From assembly GCA_045565285.1 (NCBI GenBank), contig JBJLFR010000036.1, forward strand, positions 1 to 64,000: a stretch of DNA of 64,000 nucleotides. Direction: 5' to 3'. Both the position numbers and the translations under genes were made by a program. Source of the DNA: CACIIZ01 sp045565285. GTDB lineage: Bacteria > Pseudomonadota > Alphaproteobacteria > Rhodobacterales > Rhodobacteraceae. The stretch's first letter is position 1. Every line of letters begins with the position of its first letter. Below, piece by piece: positions 33,752 through 44,300 of the stretch. The notes under the pieces were generated by a model, which worked only from the letters and a program-made list of their open reading frames with translations, searched no databases and was not told where the DNA came from.

Positions 33752-35869
33752 TTATGCATACTTTGCTTGAATTTCCTCTGAAATATTAGAAGGAACGGTT
33801 TCGTAGTGATCAAAAATCATTGTGAATTGAGCTCGACCAGATGACATTGACCTTAAATTATTTATATAACCAAACATATTAGCGAGAGGTACGAAGGCAT
33901 TTACGACAATAGCGTTACCCCTTGTTTCTTGACCAGTAACCATTCCCCTCCTCGAAGTAAGATCTCCAATAATACTTCCAGTATAATCTTCAGGAGTAAC
34001 CACTTCAACTTTCATAACTGGTTCTAATAATTTTGCACCAGCCTTTTTTAAACCTTCTCTCAAAGCTGCTCTTCCAGCAATCTCAAAAGCTAGCACACTT
34101 GAGTCAACATCGTGATAAGCTCCATCTATAAGGGAAACTTTAAAATCAATAACTGGAAATCCAGCGAGAGGACCACTGTCCATTACAGACTGAATACCTT
34201 TTTCTACACCTGGTATGTAGTCTTTTGGGATAACACCACCAACTATTTTACTTTCAAAATTATACCCTTCACCAGGTTCAGTTGGTGTAATAATCATTTT
34301 AACTCTTGCAAATTGTCCTGCGCCACCAGATTGTTTCTTATGAGTATAGTCAACTTCAGCTTCTACGGAAATAGTTTCTCTATATGCAACCTGAGGTGCT
34401 CCTATATTAGCTTCAACCTTAAATTCTCTTTTTAATCTATCAACTAAAATATCAAGATGTAATTCTCCCATCCCTTTCATGATAGTTTGTCCAGATTCTA
34501 GGTCAGTTTCAATTCTGAATGAAGGATCTTCGGCTGCAAGTCTTTGTAAACCAGCAGACATTTTTTCTTGATCATTTTTTGTTTTTGGTTCAATTGCTAT
34601 TTCAATAACTGGATCTGGGAAAGTCATAGTCTCTAGAACTACTGGAGATCCTATATCGCAAATTGTATCACCCGTAGTTGTATCTTTTAAACCAGCAAGA
34701 GCTATTATATCTCCCGCATAAGCTTCTTCAATTTCTTCCCTATTAATAGAATGCATCATCATCATCCTACCAATTCTCTCTTTTTTTCCTTTTGTTGAGT
34801 TAAGAAAACTATCCCCCTTTTTTACTACTCCAGAGTAAATTCTAAGAAAAGTTAGAGAGCCTACAAATGGATCGTTCATAATTTTAAACGCCAGACCAGA
34901 GAATGGTTGTGTATCATCTGCAGATCTTTCAATAGTCCTTTCTTCATCAACATCACCAGGTTTGAAACCAATATATGCAGGAACATCAAGGGGTGAAGGT
35001 AAATAATCAATAACAGCATTTAAAAGAGGTTGTACCCCTTTATTCTTAAATGCTGAACCACACAAAACTGGCACAAAAGTCATGTTGAGAGTACCAAGTC
35101 TTATTAATTTTCTAATTTCGCTCTCTGTTGGTTCTTTTCCATCAAGATAGGATTCCATTATCTCATCGTCCATTTCAACTGCAATCTCAATCATTTCAGA
35201 TCGCATATTTTGAGCAGTCTCTAAAAGATCTTTTCTTATTTCTTTTTTTGTCCAAGTCGCTCCAAGATCTTCACCTTGCCAAATCCACTCCTCCATAGTT
35301 ATAAGATCGATCATACCCTCGAAAGCATTTTCAGAACCTATAGGTAGTTGAATTGGACATGGTTTTGCACCAGTTCTGTCCATAATCATTTCAACACAAT
35401 TACTAAAGCTGGCACCAATCTTATCCATTTTGTTAACGAAAACTATTCTTGGAACTTTATATCTATCCGCTTGTCGCCAAACAGTTTCTGTTTGAGGTTC
35501 TACTCCTGCATTAGCATCAAGAACACATACAGCACCATCTAAAACAGCTAAAGAACGTTCTACTTCAATTGTAAAATCAACGTGCCCTGGAGTATCAATA
35601 ATATTAAATCTGTGTTTAGGACCCTCTGCAACTTCACCATTTTCAGTACGCTCCCAAAATGTTGTTGTTGCAGCAGAAGTTATTGTAATACCACGCTCTT
35701 GCTCTTGCTCCATCCAATCCATAGTAGCAGCTCCGTCGTGAACTTCTCCTATTTTGTGTGATTTACCTGTATAATAAAGAATTCTTTCAGTACAAGTTGT
35801 TTTCCCGGCATCAATATGAGCCATAATTCCAAAGTTTCTATATAAATCAAGTGTATAATCTCTGGCCAT
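33752..35869 (-). CDS. fusA: Elongation factor G
   Basis: The translocase GTPase, 705 residues, five domains. G1 is A-H-I-D-A-G-K-T-T near residue 17, G3 D-T-P-G-H-V near 90, and G4 N-K-M-D near 144. The later G-M-G-E-L-H-L-D-I (domain III/IV), V-A-Y-R-E-T and S-R-R-G-M-V (domain V) are present. Length and order rpsL-rpsG-fusA-tuf are standard. Confidence 0.98.
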   Translation of the reverse strand: MARDYTLDLYRNFGIMAHIDAGKTTCTERILYYTGKSHKIGEVHDGAATMDWMEQEQERGITITSAATTTFWERTENGEVAEGPKHRFNIIDTPGHVDFTIEVERSLAVLDGAVCVLDANAGVEPQTETVWRQADRYKVPRIVFVNKMDKIGASFSNCVEMIMDRTGAKPCPIQLPIGSENAFEGMIDLITMEEWIWQGEDLGATWTKKEIRKDLLETAQNMRSEMIEIAVEMDDEIMESYLDGKEPTESEIRKLIRLGTLNMTFVPVLCGSAFKNKGVQPLLNAVIDYLPSPLDVPAYIGFKPGDVDEERTIERSADDTQPFSGLAFKIMNDPFVGSLTFLRIYSGVVKKGDSFLNSTKGKKERIGRMMMMHSINREEIEEAYAGDIIALAGLKDTTTGDTICDIGSPVVLETMTFPDPVIEIAIEPKTKNDQEKMSAGLQRLAAEDPSFRIETDLESGQTIMKGMGELHLDILVDRLKREFKVEANIGAPQVAYRETISVEAEVDYTHKKQSGGAGQFARVKMIITPTEPGEGYNFESKIVGGVIPKDYIPGVEKGIQSVMDSGPLAGFPVIDFKVSLIDGAYHDVDSSVLAFEIAGRAALREGLKKAGAKLLEPVMKVEVVTPEDYTGSIIGDLTSRRGMVTGQETRGNAIVVNAFVPLANMFGYINNLRSMSSGRAQFTMIFDHYETVPSNISEEIQAKYA

Positions 35870-35904
35870 ATTCTTAATCCCTAATTGCTACCCAACTAAA
35901 TTCA

Positions 35905-36375
35905 TCACCAACGATAATGACTAAAAGCTTTATTAGCTTCAGCCATTTTGTGGGTATCTTCACGCTTTTTAACAGCAGTACCCCTAGAAGAAACTGCATC
36001 AATTATTTCTGATGCCAATCTTTCTTCCATAGTATTTTCATTTCTACCCCTAGAAGCCTTTATTAACCATCTAATAGCCAATGCTTGTCTTCTTTCTGGC
36101 CTAACCTCTACAGGTACTTGGTAAGTAGCTCCACCAACCCTTCTAGATCTTACTTCTATAGAAGGCTTAATATTTTCAAGAGCTTCATGAAATAATTCTA
36201 CGGAAGATTTTTTTAATTTATCCTCAACTTTTTTAAGGGCTCCATAAACAATGGTTTCAGCGGTTGATTTCTTCCCATGAAACATTAAACTATTCATGAA
36301 TTTAGTTAGAACAACGTCTCCAAATTTAGCGTCTGGTAAAACTAATCTTTTTTCTGCACTGTGACGTCTTGACAT
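35905..36375 (-). CDS. rpsG: 30S ribosomal protein S7
   Basis: The main assembly protein of the 30S head, 156 residues. M-S-R-R-H-S-A-E-K-R at the start, F-M-N-S-L-M-F-H-G-K-K-S-T-A near residue 26, G-G-A-T-Y-Q-V-P-V-E-V-R-P-E-R-R near 84 and H-Y-R-W at the end are typical. It is 11 bases after rpsL. Confidence 0.98.
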   Translation of the reverse strand: MSRRHSAEKRLVLPDAKFGDVVLTKFMNSLMFHGKKSTAETIVYGALKKVEDKLKKSSVELFHEALENIKPSIEVRSRRVGGATYQVPVEVRPERRQALAIRWLIKASRGRNENTMEERLASEIIDAVSSRGTAVKKREDTHKMAEANKAFSHYRW

Positions 36376-36386
36376 TAAACTTCCTT

Positions 36387-36758
36387 CTATTTTGGCCTTT
36401 TTGTACCATATTTTGAACGACGTTGTCTCCTATCTTTAACGCCTTGTGTATCTAACACACCTCTCAGTATGTGATACCGAACTCCAGGAAGATCTTTAAC
36501 TCTACCACCGCGAATTAATACAACAGAGTGTTCCTGAAGATTATGTGATTCACCTGGAATATAAGAAATAACTTCAAATCCATTTGTTAATCTTACTTTT
36601 GCTACTTTACGCATAGCTGAATTGGGCTTCTTTGGAGTGGTAGTGTAAACTCTGGTACAAACTCCTCTTTTTTGAGGACAAGATTGCATATGCATAGATT
36701 TTTGCCTTACAACTCTGGGCTTTCTAGGCTTTCTTATTAGTTGTTGTATAGTTGGCAT
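36387..36758 (-). CDS. rpsL: 30S ribosomal protein S12
   Basis: A decoding-centre protein, 123 residues. T-T-P-K-K-P-N-S-A-M-R-K and G-G-R-V-K-D-L-P-G-V-R-Y-H carry the lysines that correspond to E. coli 42 and 87, so the streptomycin-sensitive residues look unaltered. The start M-P-T-I-Q-Q-L is canonical. It heads the str genes after a strong promoter candidate. Confidence 0.98.
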   Translation of the reverse strand: MPTIQQLIRKPRKPRVVRQKSMHMQSCPQKRGVCTRVYTTTPKKPNSAMRKVAKVRLTNGFEVISYIPGESHNLQEHSVVLIRGGRVKDLPGVRYHILRGVLDTQGVKDRRQRRSKYGTKRPK

Positions 36759-37088
36759 TTATACCTACTCCAAGATTATAGAGACTAATCCCTAATATTA
36801 AATGACCACAATCCAGTAACTAAAAATAACTGGTATATACAGAGGATCTGAACAAGTCGGATCGTGTGCCAAATTTAAAATAATAAAACCCTAAAAAGAA
36901 AGGGATGGAGTTAAATATTCTGGGTTTTAAAAAATGTCAACAGTAATGAAACAAATATCTTATAAAAAAGTTATTTTTTTTAAAAAAAAGAGAATTAATA
37001 ACATTAAATCTTAATAAAACATAAATTTAACCAGAATTTTTCCTTACTCCGTAATTTTTATTGCTTAATACTAAGTTATATACAACCA
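36759..37088 (-). other. Non-coding gap between rpoC and rpsL: promoter and rpsL leader
   Basis: A stretch of 330 bases with no credible gene. From rpoC towards rpsL it holds a very A/T-rich part (36950-37085), a promoter candidate at 36912-36940 and a leader of about 145 bases. The leader includes a small CCCT/AGGG hairpin at about 36889-36905 on the minus strand followed by T-rich sequence, too short to call a terminator. No strong rpoC terminator was found. Confidence 0.6.
36912..36940 (-). promoter_or_regulatory. Strong promoter candidate for rpsL-rpsG-fusA-tuf
   Basis: On the minus strand a perfect TTGACA (36935-36940) and TATTTA (36912-36917) are exactly 17 bases apart. It sits about 155 bases before the rpsL ATG. 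The spacing and -35 box make it one of the clearest promoter signals in the window. It would separate str/S10 transcription from rpoBC. Confidence 0.75.
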
Positions 37089-40000
37089 TTAAATGTCTCT
37101 GATTTCTTCTGTACTATTAGTCTCCATATTCGATTCATCAGAAACAAGTACATTTTCCTCTTTCTTCCTCTGTTCTATAATTAAAGAATCTCTTTGTGAT
37201 GCTATTTTTTTAATATCCCTAGCTGCACCTCCAGTACCTGCAGGAATCAATCTACCAACAATTACATTTTCTTTAAGACCAATAAGTTTGTCCCTTTTAC
37301 CTTGTGTAGAAGCCTCAGTAAGTACTCTTGTAGTTTCTTGAAATGAGGCTGCTGAAATGAAACTTCTGGTCTGAAGACTGGCTTTTGTAATGCCTAATAG
37401 AACAGGGGCACCTTTTGCTGGTTCATATCCTTTTTCAATTGCTTTTTTATTAATTTCTTCAAATTCTACACGATCAACTTGTTCACCTTTCAATAAAACA
37501 GTTTGCCCACTGTCAGAAATTTCCCATTTCTGCAACATTTGACGAACAATAACCTCAATGTGCTTATCATTTATTTTTACACCTTGTAATCTATATACAT
37601 CTTGAACTTCTGAAATCATATAATTTGCAAGGGCTTCCACACCAAGAATGGATAAGATATCGTGTGGAGCTGGATTTCCATCTACTAAATTCTCTCCCTT
37701 TCTAATGAAGTCTCCTTCGTTTACAGGTATATGCTTACCTTTTGGAACAAGGTATTCAATTGGATCACCCTCTCCTTCAGGAGGTTCAATAGCAAGCCTT
37801 AATTTATTTTTGTAATCCTTTCCAAATCTTACATATCCATCAACTTGGGCGATTATTGCGTGGTCTTTAGGTCTTCTTGCTTCAAAAAGTTCTGCAACTC
37901 TTGGTAATCCTCCAGTTATATCTTTTGTTTTAGCACCTTCTCTAGGAATTCTGGCTATTACATCACCTGCACTTATTATGTCACCATCTTCAACAGATAA
38001 AATTGCCTCAACAGACATAGAGTGTCTTTCGGGGTTTCCATTCTCTCTTTTTAGTGGTTCGCCATTATTCGGATCAGCAACAATTATTTCTGGCTTTAGT
38101 TCGCTTCCTTTTGGGGCTGATCTCCAATCTGAAACTATTCTTTGCGCTATGCCAGTGGCATCATCGGTTTCTTCTCTAAGAGAAAAGCCTGCAATCAAAT
38201 CTATAAATTTAGCTACACCATTATTTTCAGCTATTATAGGTAAGGTGTAAGGATCCCATTCAAATAACTTTTGTCCAGCTTTTATATTATCACCTTCTTT
38301 AACATATATTTTAGATCCAAATCCAACTTTATGACTAGATATTTGGTTACCTTTATCATCCTCAATCAATATTTCCATATTTCTACCCAATACAATATTC
38401 TCCTTAAAAGAATTTTGAATCAACTTAACATTTAACAGTTTTATTTTTCCTGAATGAGTTGACTCTATAAAAGATTGTGATCCTCCTTGAGCAATACCTC
38501 CTATGTGAAAAGTTCTCATAGTCAATTGAGTTCCAGGTTCACCTATAGATTGTGCTGCAATAATACCTACTGCTTCACCAGGATTTACCCGTGTTCCCCT
38601 AGCCAAATCCCTGCCATAACATTGAGCACATATGCCATCATCAGCTCTACAAGTTAAAGCTGATCTTATCTTTACAATCTGAACATTTAACCCGTCAATA
38701 AAATCTGACATCCTTTCATCTATCATTACTCCTTTTTTAACTACAACAGATTGATCTGATGGTGATAATATATCCTCAGCAGCAACTCTACCCAAAATTC
38801 TTTCTGACAAAGATGCAACCACTTCACCATCGTTTATAACAGCCGAAACCTGAATAAATTCTTCTGTACCACAATCTTCTTCTCTGATTATACAATCTTG
38901 AGCAACATCGACTAACCGTCTAGTTAAATAACCAGAGTTTGCTGTCTTTAATGCGGTATCTGCTAGACCTTTTCTTGCACCATGTGTTGAGTTAAAATAT
39001 TCTAATACTGTTAAACCCTCCTTAAAATTGGATATTATAGGTGTCTCAATAATTTCACCTGAAGGCTTTGCCATAAGACCACGCATTCCACCCAATTGCT
39101 TCATTTGTGCCGGTGAACCCCTAGCTCCTGAATGAGACATCATGTAAACAGAATTCAATTCTTTTTCATCATTTAATTGGTCTGGTTGAACCGCCGATAT
39201 TTCTTTCATCATAGCATCTGCAACAGAATCAGAGCATATTGACCATGCATCTACTACTTTATTATATTTTTCACCCTGAGTTATAAGTCCATCCATATAC
39301 TGTCTTTCAAACTCTTTAACTTGAGTTCTAGTATCTTCTACCAAAGACCATTTTTTTTCTGGGATGACTATATCATCTTTACCAAATGATATTCCTGCCT
39401 TGAAGGCTTCCTTAAACCCTAACTGCATTATTTGATCACAAAATATAACGGACTCTTTTTGACCACAGTGTCTATAAACTGTATCTATTACTTCTCCAAC
39501 TTCTTTTTTTCTAAGTAATCTATTAACAATTTTAAATGGAGCTTTATGATTTTTTGGAAGCAAGCTACCAATTCTTAATCTACCAGGAGTTGTATCAAAT
39601 CTACTATATACAGTTAGTCCTTGTTCATCAATTTGAGGCAGTCTAGCAATAATTTTTGAATGTAATTCAACAATACCTTGTTCTAATGCATGCTCAACTT
39701 CATCAACACTCGCAAAAGACTTACCTTCTCCCACTAATCCTTTTCTTTCAAGAGATAAATAATAAAGACCTAATACCATATCTTGTGAAGGAACTATTAT
39801 GGGTTTTCCATTTGATGGAGACAGAACATTATTAGTTGACATCATTAATACACGAGCTTCAAGTTGAGCCTCAAGACTTAATGGAATATGAACTGCCATT
39901 TGGTCACCATCAAAATCTGCATTAAATGCTGAACAAACAAGTGGGTGTAATTGTATAGCTTTTCCCTCCACTAAAATTGGTTCAAATGCTTGTATACCTA

Positions 40001-41300
40001 ATCTATGAAGCGTTGGAGCTCTATTTAAAAGAACCGGGTGCTCTCTTATAACCTCCTCCAATATATCCCAAACTTCTGGTCTTTCCTTTTCAACTAATTT
40101 TTTTGCTTGCTTAACAGTAGACGAAAGACCTTTTGCTTCTAATCTAGAGTAAATAAAAGGCTTGAATAATTCTAAAGCCATCTTTTTGGGTAAACCACAC
40201 TGATGCAGTTTTAATTCTGGACCAGTTACAATAACTGACCTTCCAGAAAAATCTACCCTCTTTCCAAGTAGATTTTGTCTAAATCTTCCTTGCTTTCCTT
40301 TTAACATATCTGAAAGAGATTTAAGGGGGCGTTTGTTACCACCTGTTATTACTCTTCCTCTACGTCCGTTATCAAATAATGCATCTACAGATTCTTGCAA
40401 CATTCTTTTTTCATTACGTATTATAATATCTGGAGCTCTTAACTCAATTAACCTCTTTAAACGGTTATTCCTATTTATTACCCTTCTATACAAATCGTTC
40501 AAATCAGATGTCGCAAAACGACCTCCATCTAATGGCACTAATGGCCGAAGCTCCGGAGGAATTACAGGAACAACAGTCAATATCATCCATTCGGGACGGT
40601 TAGAACCTTCAATAAAATTCTCAACTAATTTAAGCCTCTTAATTATTTTTTTTGGTTTAAGCTCTCCAGTTGCTTCTGCTAGTTCTGCTCTAAGTTTTTC
40701 TGCTTCTGCTTCTAAATCAATTGAGGCCAACATTTCTCTTATTGCTTCCGCTCCTATTCCTGCAGTAAAAGAATCTGTCCCATACTGATCTTGAAAATCA
40801 AGATATTCTTCTTCAGTAAGGAGTTGGCCGTGCTTAAGTTCTGTAAGTCCAGGCTCAATTACTATATATTGTTCAAAATAAAGGACTCTTTCTAGATCTC
40901 TTAAAGTCATATCTAGCATAAGACCTATTCGTGATGGCAAAGATTTAAGAAACCAAATGTGAGCAACTGGAGAAGCTAAATCAATATGCCCCATCCTCTC
41001 CCTTCTTACTTTTTGAAGAGTCACCTCGACCCCACACTTTTCGCAAGTTACCCCTCTGTATTTCATTCTTTTATATTTACCACATAGACATTCATAATCT
41101 TTTATAGGCCCAAAAATTCTGGCACAAAACAATCCGTCTCTTTCAGGTTTAAAAGTTCTGTAATTAATTGTTTCAGGTTTTCGAATTTCTCCAAAAGACC
41201 AACTTACAATTTTTTCAGGTGATGCAAGTGAAATCTTAATTTCTTCGAATGATCTTGCACGTGAATTTGAATTAAAAGGGTTTGCTATTTCTTTGTTCAT
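37089..41300 (-). CDS. rpoC: DNA-directed RNA polymerase subunit beta'
   Basis: The beta' subunit, 1403 residues, carrying the catalytic magnesium. The N-terminal zinc site is C-L-C-G with C-E-K-C near residue 71-88. The active-site loop N-A-D-F-D-G-D-Q-M-A-V-H is near 461, and the bridge-helix/trigger-loop region includes G-A-R-G-S-P-A-Q-M-K-Q-L and M-T-M-R-T-F-H-I-G-G variants. The second zinc site C-R-A-D-D-G-I-C-A-Q-C-Y-G is near 890. It is 47 bases after rpoB. Confidence 0.98.
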   Translation of the reverse strand: MNKEIANPFNSNSRARSFEEIKISLASPEKIVSWSFGEIRKPETINYRTFKPERDGLFCARIFGPIKDYECLCGKYKRMKYRGVTCEKCGVEVTLQKVRRERMGHIDLASPVAHIWFLKSLPSRIGLMLDMTLRDLERVLYFEQYIVIEPGLTELKHGQLLTEEEYLDFQDQYGTDSFTAGIGAEAIREMLASIDLEAEAEKLRAELAEATGELKPKKIIKRLKLVENFIEGSNRPEWMILTVVPVIPPELRPLVPLDGGRFATSDLNDLYRRVINRNNRLKRLIELRAPDIIIRNEKRMLQESVDALFDNGRRGRVITGGNKRPLKSLSDMLKGKQGRFRQNLLGKRVDFSGRSVIVTGPELKLHQCGLPKKMALELFKPFIYSRLEAKGLSSTVKQAKKLVEKERPEVWDILEEVIREHPVLLNRAPTLHRLGIQAFEPILVEGKAIQLHPLVCSAFNADFDGDQMAVHIPLSLEAQLEARVLMMSTNNVLSPSNGKPIIVPSQDMVLGLYYLSLERKGLVGEGKSFASVDEVEHALEQGIVELHSKIIARLPQIDEQGLTVYSRFDTTPGRLRIGSLLPKNHKAPFKIVNRLLRKKEVGEVIDTVYRHCGQKESVIFCDQIMQLGFKEAFKAGISFGKDDIVIPEKKWSLVEDTRTQVKEFERQYMDGLITQGEKYNKVVDAWSICSDSVADAMMKEISAVQPDQLNDEKELNSVYMMSHSGARGSPAQMKQLGGMRGLMAKPSGEIIETPIISNFKEGLTVLEYFNSTHGARKGLADTALKTANSGYLTRRLVDVAQDCIIREEDCGTEEFIQVSAVINDGEVVASLSERILGRVAAEDILSPSDQSVVVKKGVMIDERMSDFIDGLNVQIVKIRSALTCRADDGICAQCYGRDLARGTRVNPGEAVGIIAAQSIGEPGTQLTMRTFHIGGIAQGGSQSFIESTHSGKIKLLNVKLIQNSFKENIVLGRNMEILIEDDKGNQISSHKVGFGSKIYVKEGDNIKAGQKLFEWDPYTLPIIAENNGVAKFIDLIAGFSLREETDDATGIAQRIVSDWRSAPKGSELKPEIIVADPNNGEPLKRENGNPERHSMSVEAILSVEDGDIISAGDVIARIPREGAKTKDITGGLPRVAELFEARRPKDHAIIAQVDGYVRFGKDYKNKLRLAIEPPEGEGDPIEYLVPKGKHIPVNEGDFIRKGENLVDGNPAPHDILSILGVEALANYMISEVQDVYRLQGVKINDKHIEVIVRQMLQKWEISDSGQTVLLKGEQVDRVEFEEINKKAIEKGYEPAKGAPVLLGITKASLQTRSFISAASFQETTRVLTEASTQGKRDKLIGLKENVIVGRLIPAGTGGAARDIKKIASQRDSLIIEQRKKEENVLVSDESNMETNSTEEIRDI

Positions 41301-41347
41301 TAAATGATCCTAATAAAAAAATTAATCCAAAATATTATATATTTAAT

Positions 41348-44300
41348 CTACTGTTTTACGTCTCTATCAAGAAGATCCACACTTAGACCCAGTGACCGAA
41401 TTTCCTTTACCAAAACATTGAAGGATTCAGGAACTCCAGCTTCAAAATCATCGTCTCCTTTAACAATGCTCTCATATACTTTTGTTCTTCCTGCAACATC
41501 ATCAGATTTTACTGTTAGCATTTCTTGAAGAGTGTATGCTGCACCATATGCTTCAAGAGCCCAAACTTCCATTTCACCAAATCTTTGGCCACCAAATTGA
41601 GCTTTTCCTCCAAGAGGTTGTTGAGTTACTAAACTATATGGTCCTGTTGATCTTGCGTGAATTTTTTCATCAACCAGATGATGTAACTTTAAAATATACT
41701 TCATGCCAATAGTAACAGGTCTTGCAAATTGTTCCCCAGTTCTGCCATCAAAGACTATGGATTGACCCGATTCATCAAGACCCGCCCTTATTAAAGCATC
41801 ATTAACATTTGCTTCCTTTGCACCGTCAAAAACAGGTGTTGCAATAGGAATTCCATTTACTACATTTTGTGCTGCTTCAATAATTCTTTCTTCACTCATA
41901 TTTGAGAAGTTTTTATCAAAATACTCTTCACCGTAGGCTTTTTTAACAGAATTTATTACTTCTACTGAGTTTCTAGATCTCTTATACTCATCAAGAGCTT
42001 TTCCGATAGTTTTACCTAAATTATGTGAAGCCCAACCCATATGAGTTTCCAAAATTTGTCCCACATTCATTCTACTTGGAACACCAAGAGGGTTTAAAAC
42101 AACGTCAACAGTTGTTCCATCCTCTAAAAAGGGCATATCTTCAATGGGAACGACTCTTGAGATAACACCTTTGTTTCCATGCCGCCCTGCCATTTTATCT
42201 CCAGGCTGCAATTTACGTTTAACAGCAACAAAAACTTTAACCATTTTCATAACACCTGGAAGTAGATCATCCCCTCTTCTAACCTTCTCAACTTTATCGT
42301 CAAATCTACTTTCAAGTGTTTTCTTTTGCACATCAAATTGATTTTTTAATGCTTCTATTTGGGTAATTTTCTTATCATCATCAATTATAAGTTGCCACCA
42401 CTGTCCTTTAGATAATCTGTCTAATAAGGGCTTGTCTACTAGCTTAACATTCCCAAATTCACTAGGTGACTTAATTACTTTTTGATCTAATAAAAGAGTC
42501 TCCAACCTAGCATAAATATTTCTTTCAAGTATCGCCAACTCATCGTCTCTATCTCTACTTAATCTCTCTATTTCTTCTCTCTCAATTTGAATAGCTCTTT
42601 CATCTTTCTCAATACCATGTCTATTAAATACTCTTACTTCTACCACTGTTCCACTATCACCTGGACTCATTCTAAGAGAAGTATCTCTTACATCTGAAGC
42701 TTTTTCACCAAAGATTGCGCGTAACAATTTTTCTTCTGGGGTCATTGGGCTTTCTCCCTTAGGAGTAATTTTACCAACTAAAATATCATTTGGCCCCACT
42801 TCTGCTCCAATATATACTATTCCGGCCTCATCAAGATTTCTAAGTGCTTCTTCTCCAACATTTGGAATATCTCTAGTTATTTCTTCTGGACCAAGTTTTG
42901 TATCCCTGGCTGAGATTTCATACTCTTCAATATGAATAGATGTAAAAACATCATCTCTAACAATTCTTTCAGAAATTAATATACTATCTTCGTAGTTATA
43001 ACCATTCCAAGGCATAAATGCCACAAGAACATTCTTACCAAGAGCAAGCTCCCCCATATCTGTACAAGGGCCATCAGCTATCACTTCTCCTTTAGCAACT
43101 GTATCACCCACTTTTACAAGTGGTTTCTGATTTATACATGTATTTTGATTAGATCTTTGAAATTTTCTCAACCTATAAATATCAACACCAGGGTCACCGT
43201 CTTCTAGTTTATCAGTTACTCGAATAACTATTCGCATGGCATCTATTTGATCGATAATACCAGCCCTCTTAGCCATTATAGATGCACCAGAATCTCTAGC
43301 TACTACACTTTCCATTCCAGTACCTACAAATGGTGCTTCAGCTTTTAATAAAGGGACAGCTTGTCTTTGCATATTTGAACCCATTAAAGCTCTGTTCGCA
43401 TCATCGTTCTCCAAGAAAGGTATTAATGAAGCAGCAACAGATACTAATTGCTTGGGACTAACATCTATCAATTCAACAGATTCAGCTGGATTTAGCATGT
43501 ACTCACCTGATTTTCTAGTAGATACTAAATCATTTATAAATCGACCTTTGGCGTCAAGTTTAGCATTTGCTTGTGCAATAGTATATTTCATCTCTTCAGT
43601 TGCTGACATGTAAATTACTTCATCAGTAACTTTTGCATCTTTAACTCGCCTATATGGTGTTTCAATGAACCCATACTTATTAACTCTAGCAAATGAAGCT
43701 AAAGAATTAATCAATCCAATATTCGGCCCTTCAGGTGTTTCAATAGGGCATACTCTTCCGTAATGAGTAGGATGGACATCTCTTACTTCAAAACCAGCTC
43801 TATCACGAGTTAATCCACCAGGTCCAAGAGCTGATAATCTTCTTTTGTGCGTTACTTCAGAAAGGGGATTTGTCTGATCCATAAATTGTGAAAGTTGACT
43901 TGACCCGTAAAATTCTCTTACTGCAGCTGCTACCGGCTTAGCATTTATCAAATCTTGAGGCATAACTGTATCGATTTCAACAGAAGTCATCCTTTCTCTA
44001 ATAGCTCTTTCCATTCGAAGCAAGCCAAGTCTATATTGGTTTTCCATTAACTCACCAACAGACCTAACTCTTCTATTTCCTAAGTGGTCAATGTCATCAA
44101 TTTCACCTCTACCATCTCTTAAATCAACCAGTGCTTTAATAACACCAACAATATCCTCTTTTCTTAAAGTTCTCTGAGTATCCTCAGTATTAAGATCCAA
44201 ACGCATATTTAATTTTACTCGTCCAACAGCAGATAAATCGTACCTTTCAGAATCAAAAAACAAATTATCACATAAATTTATAGCTGCATCTAAGGTTGGG

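Noticed and set aside
36883..36905. Rho-independent terminator in the rpsL leader
   Set aside because: The stem is only four base pairs, so I mention it only in the gap description.
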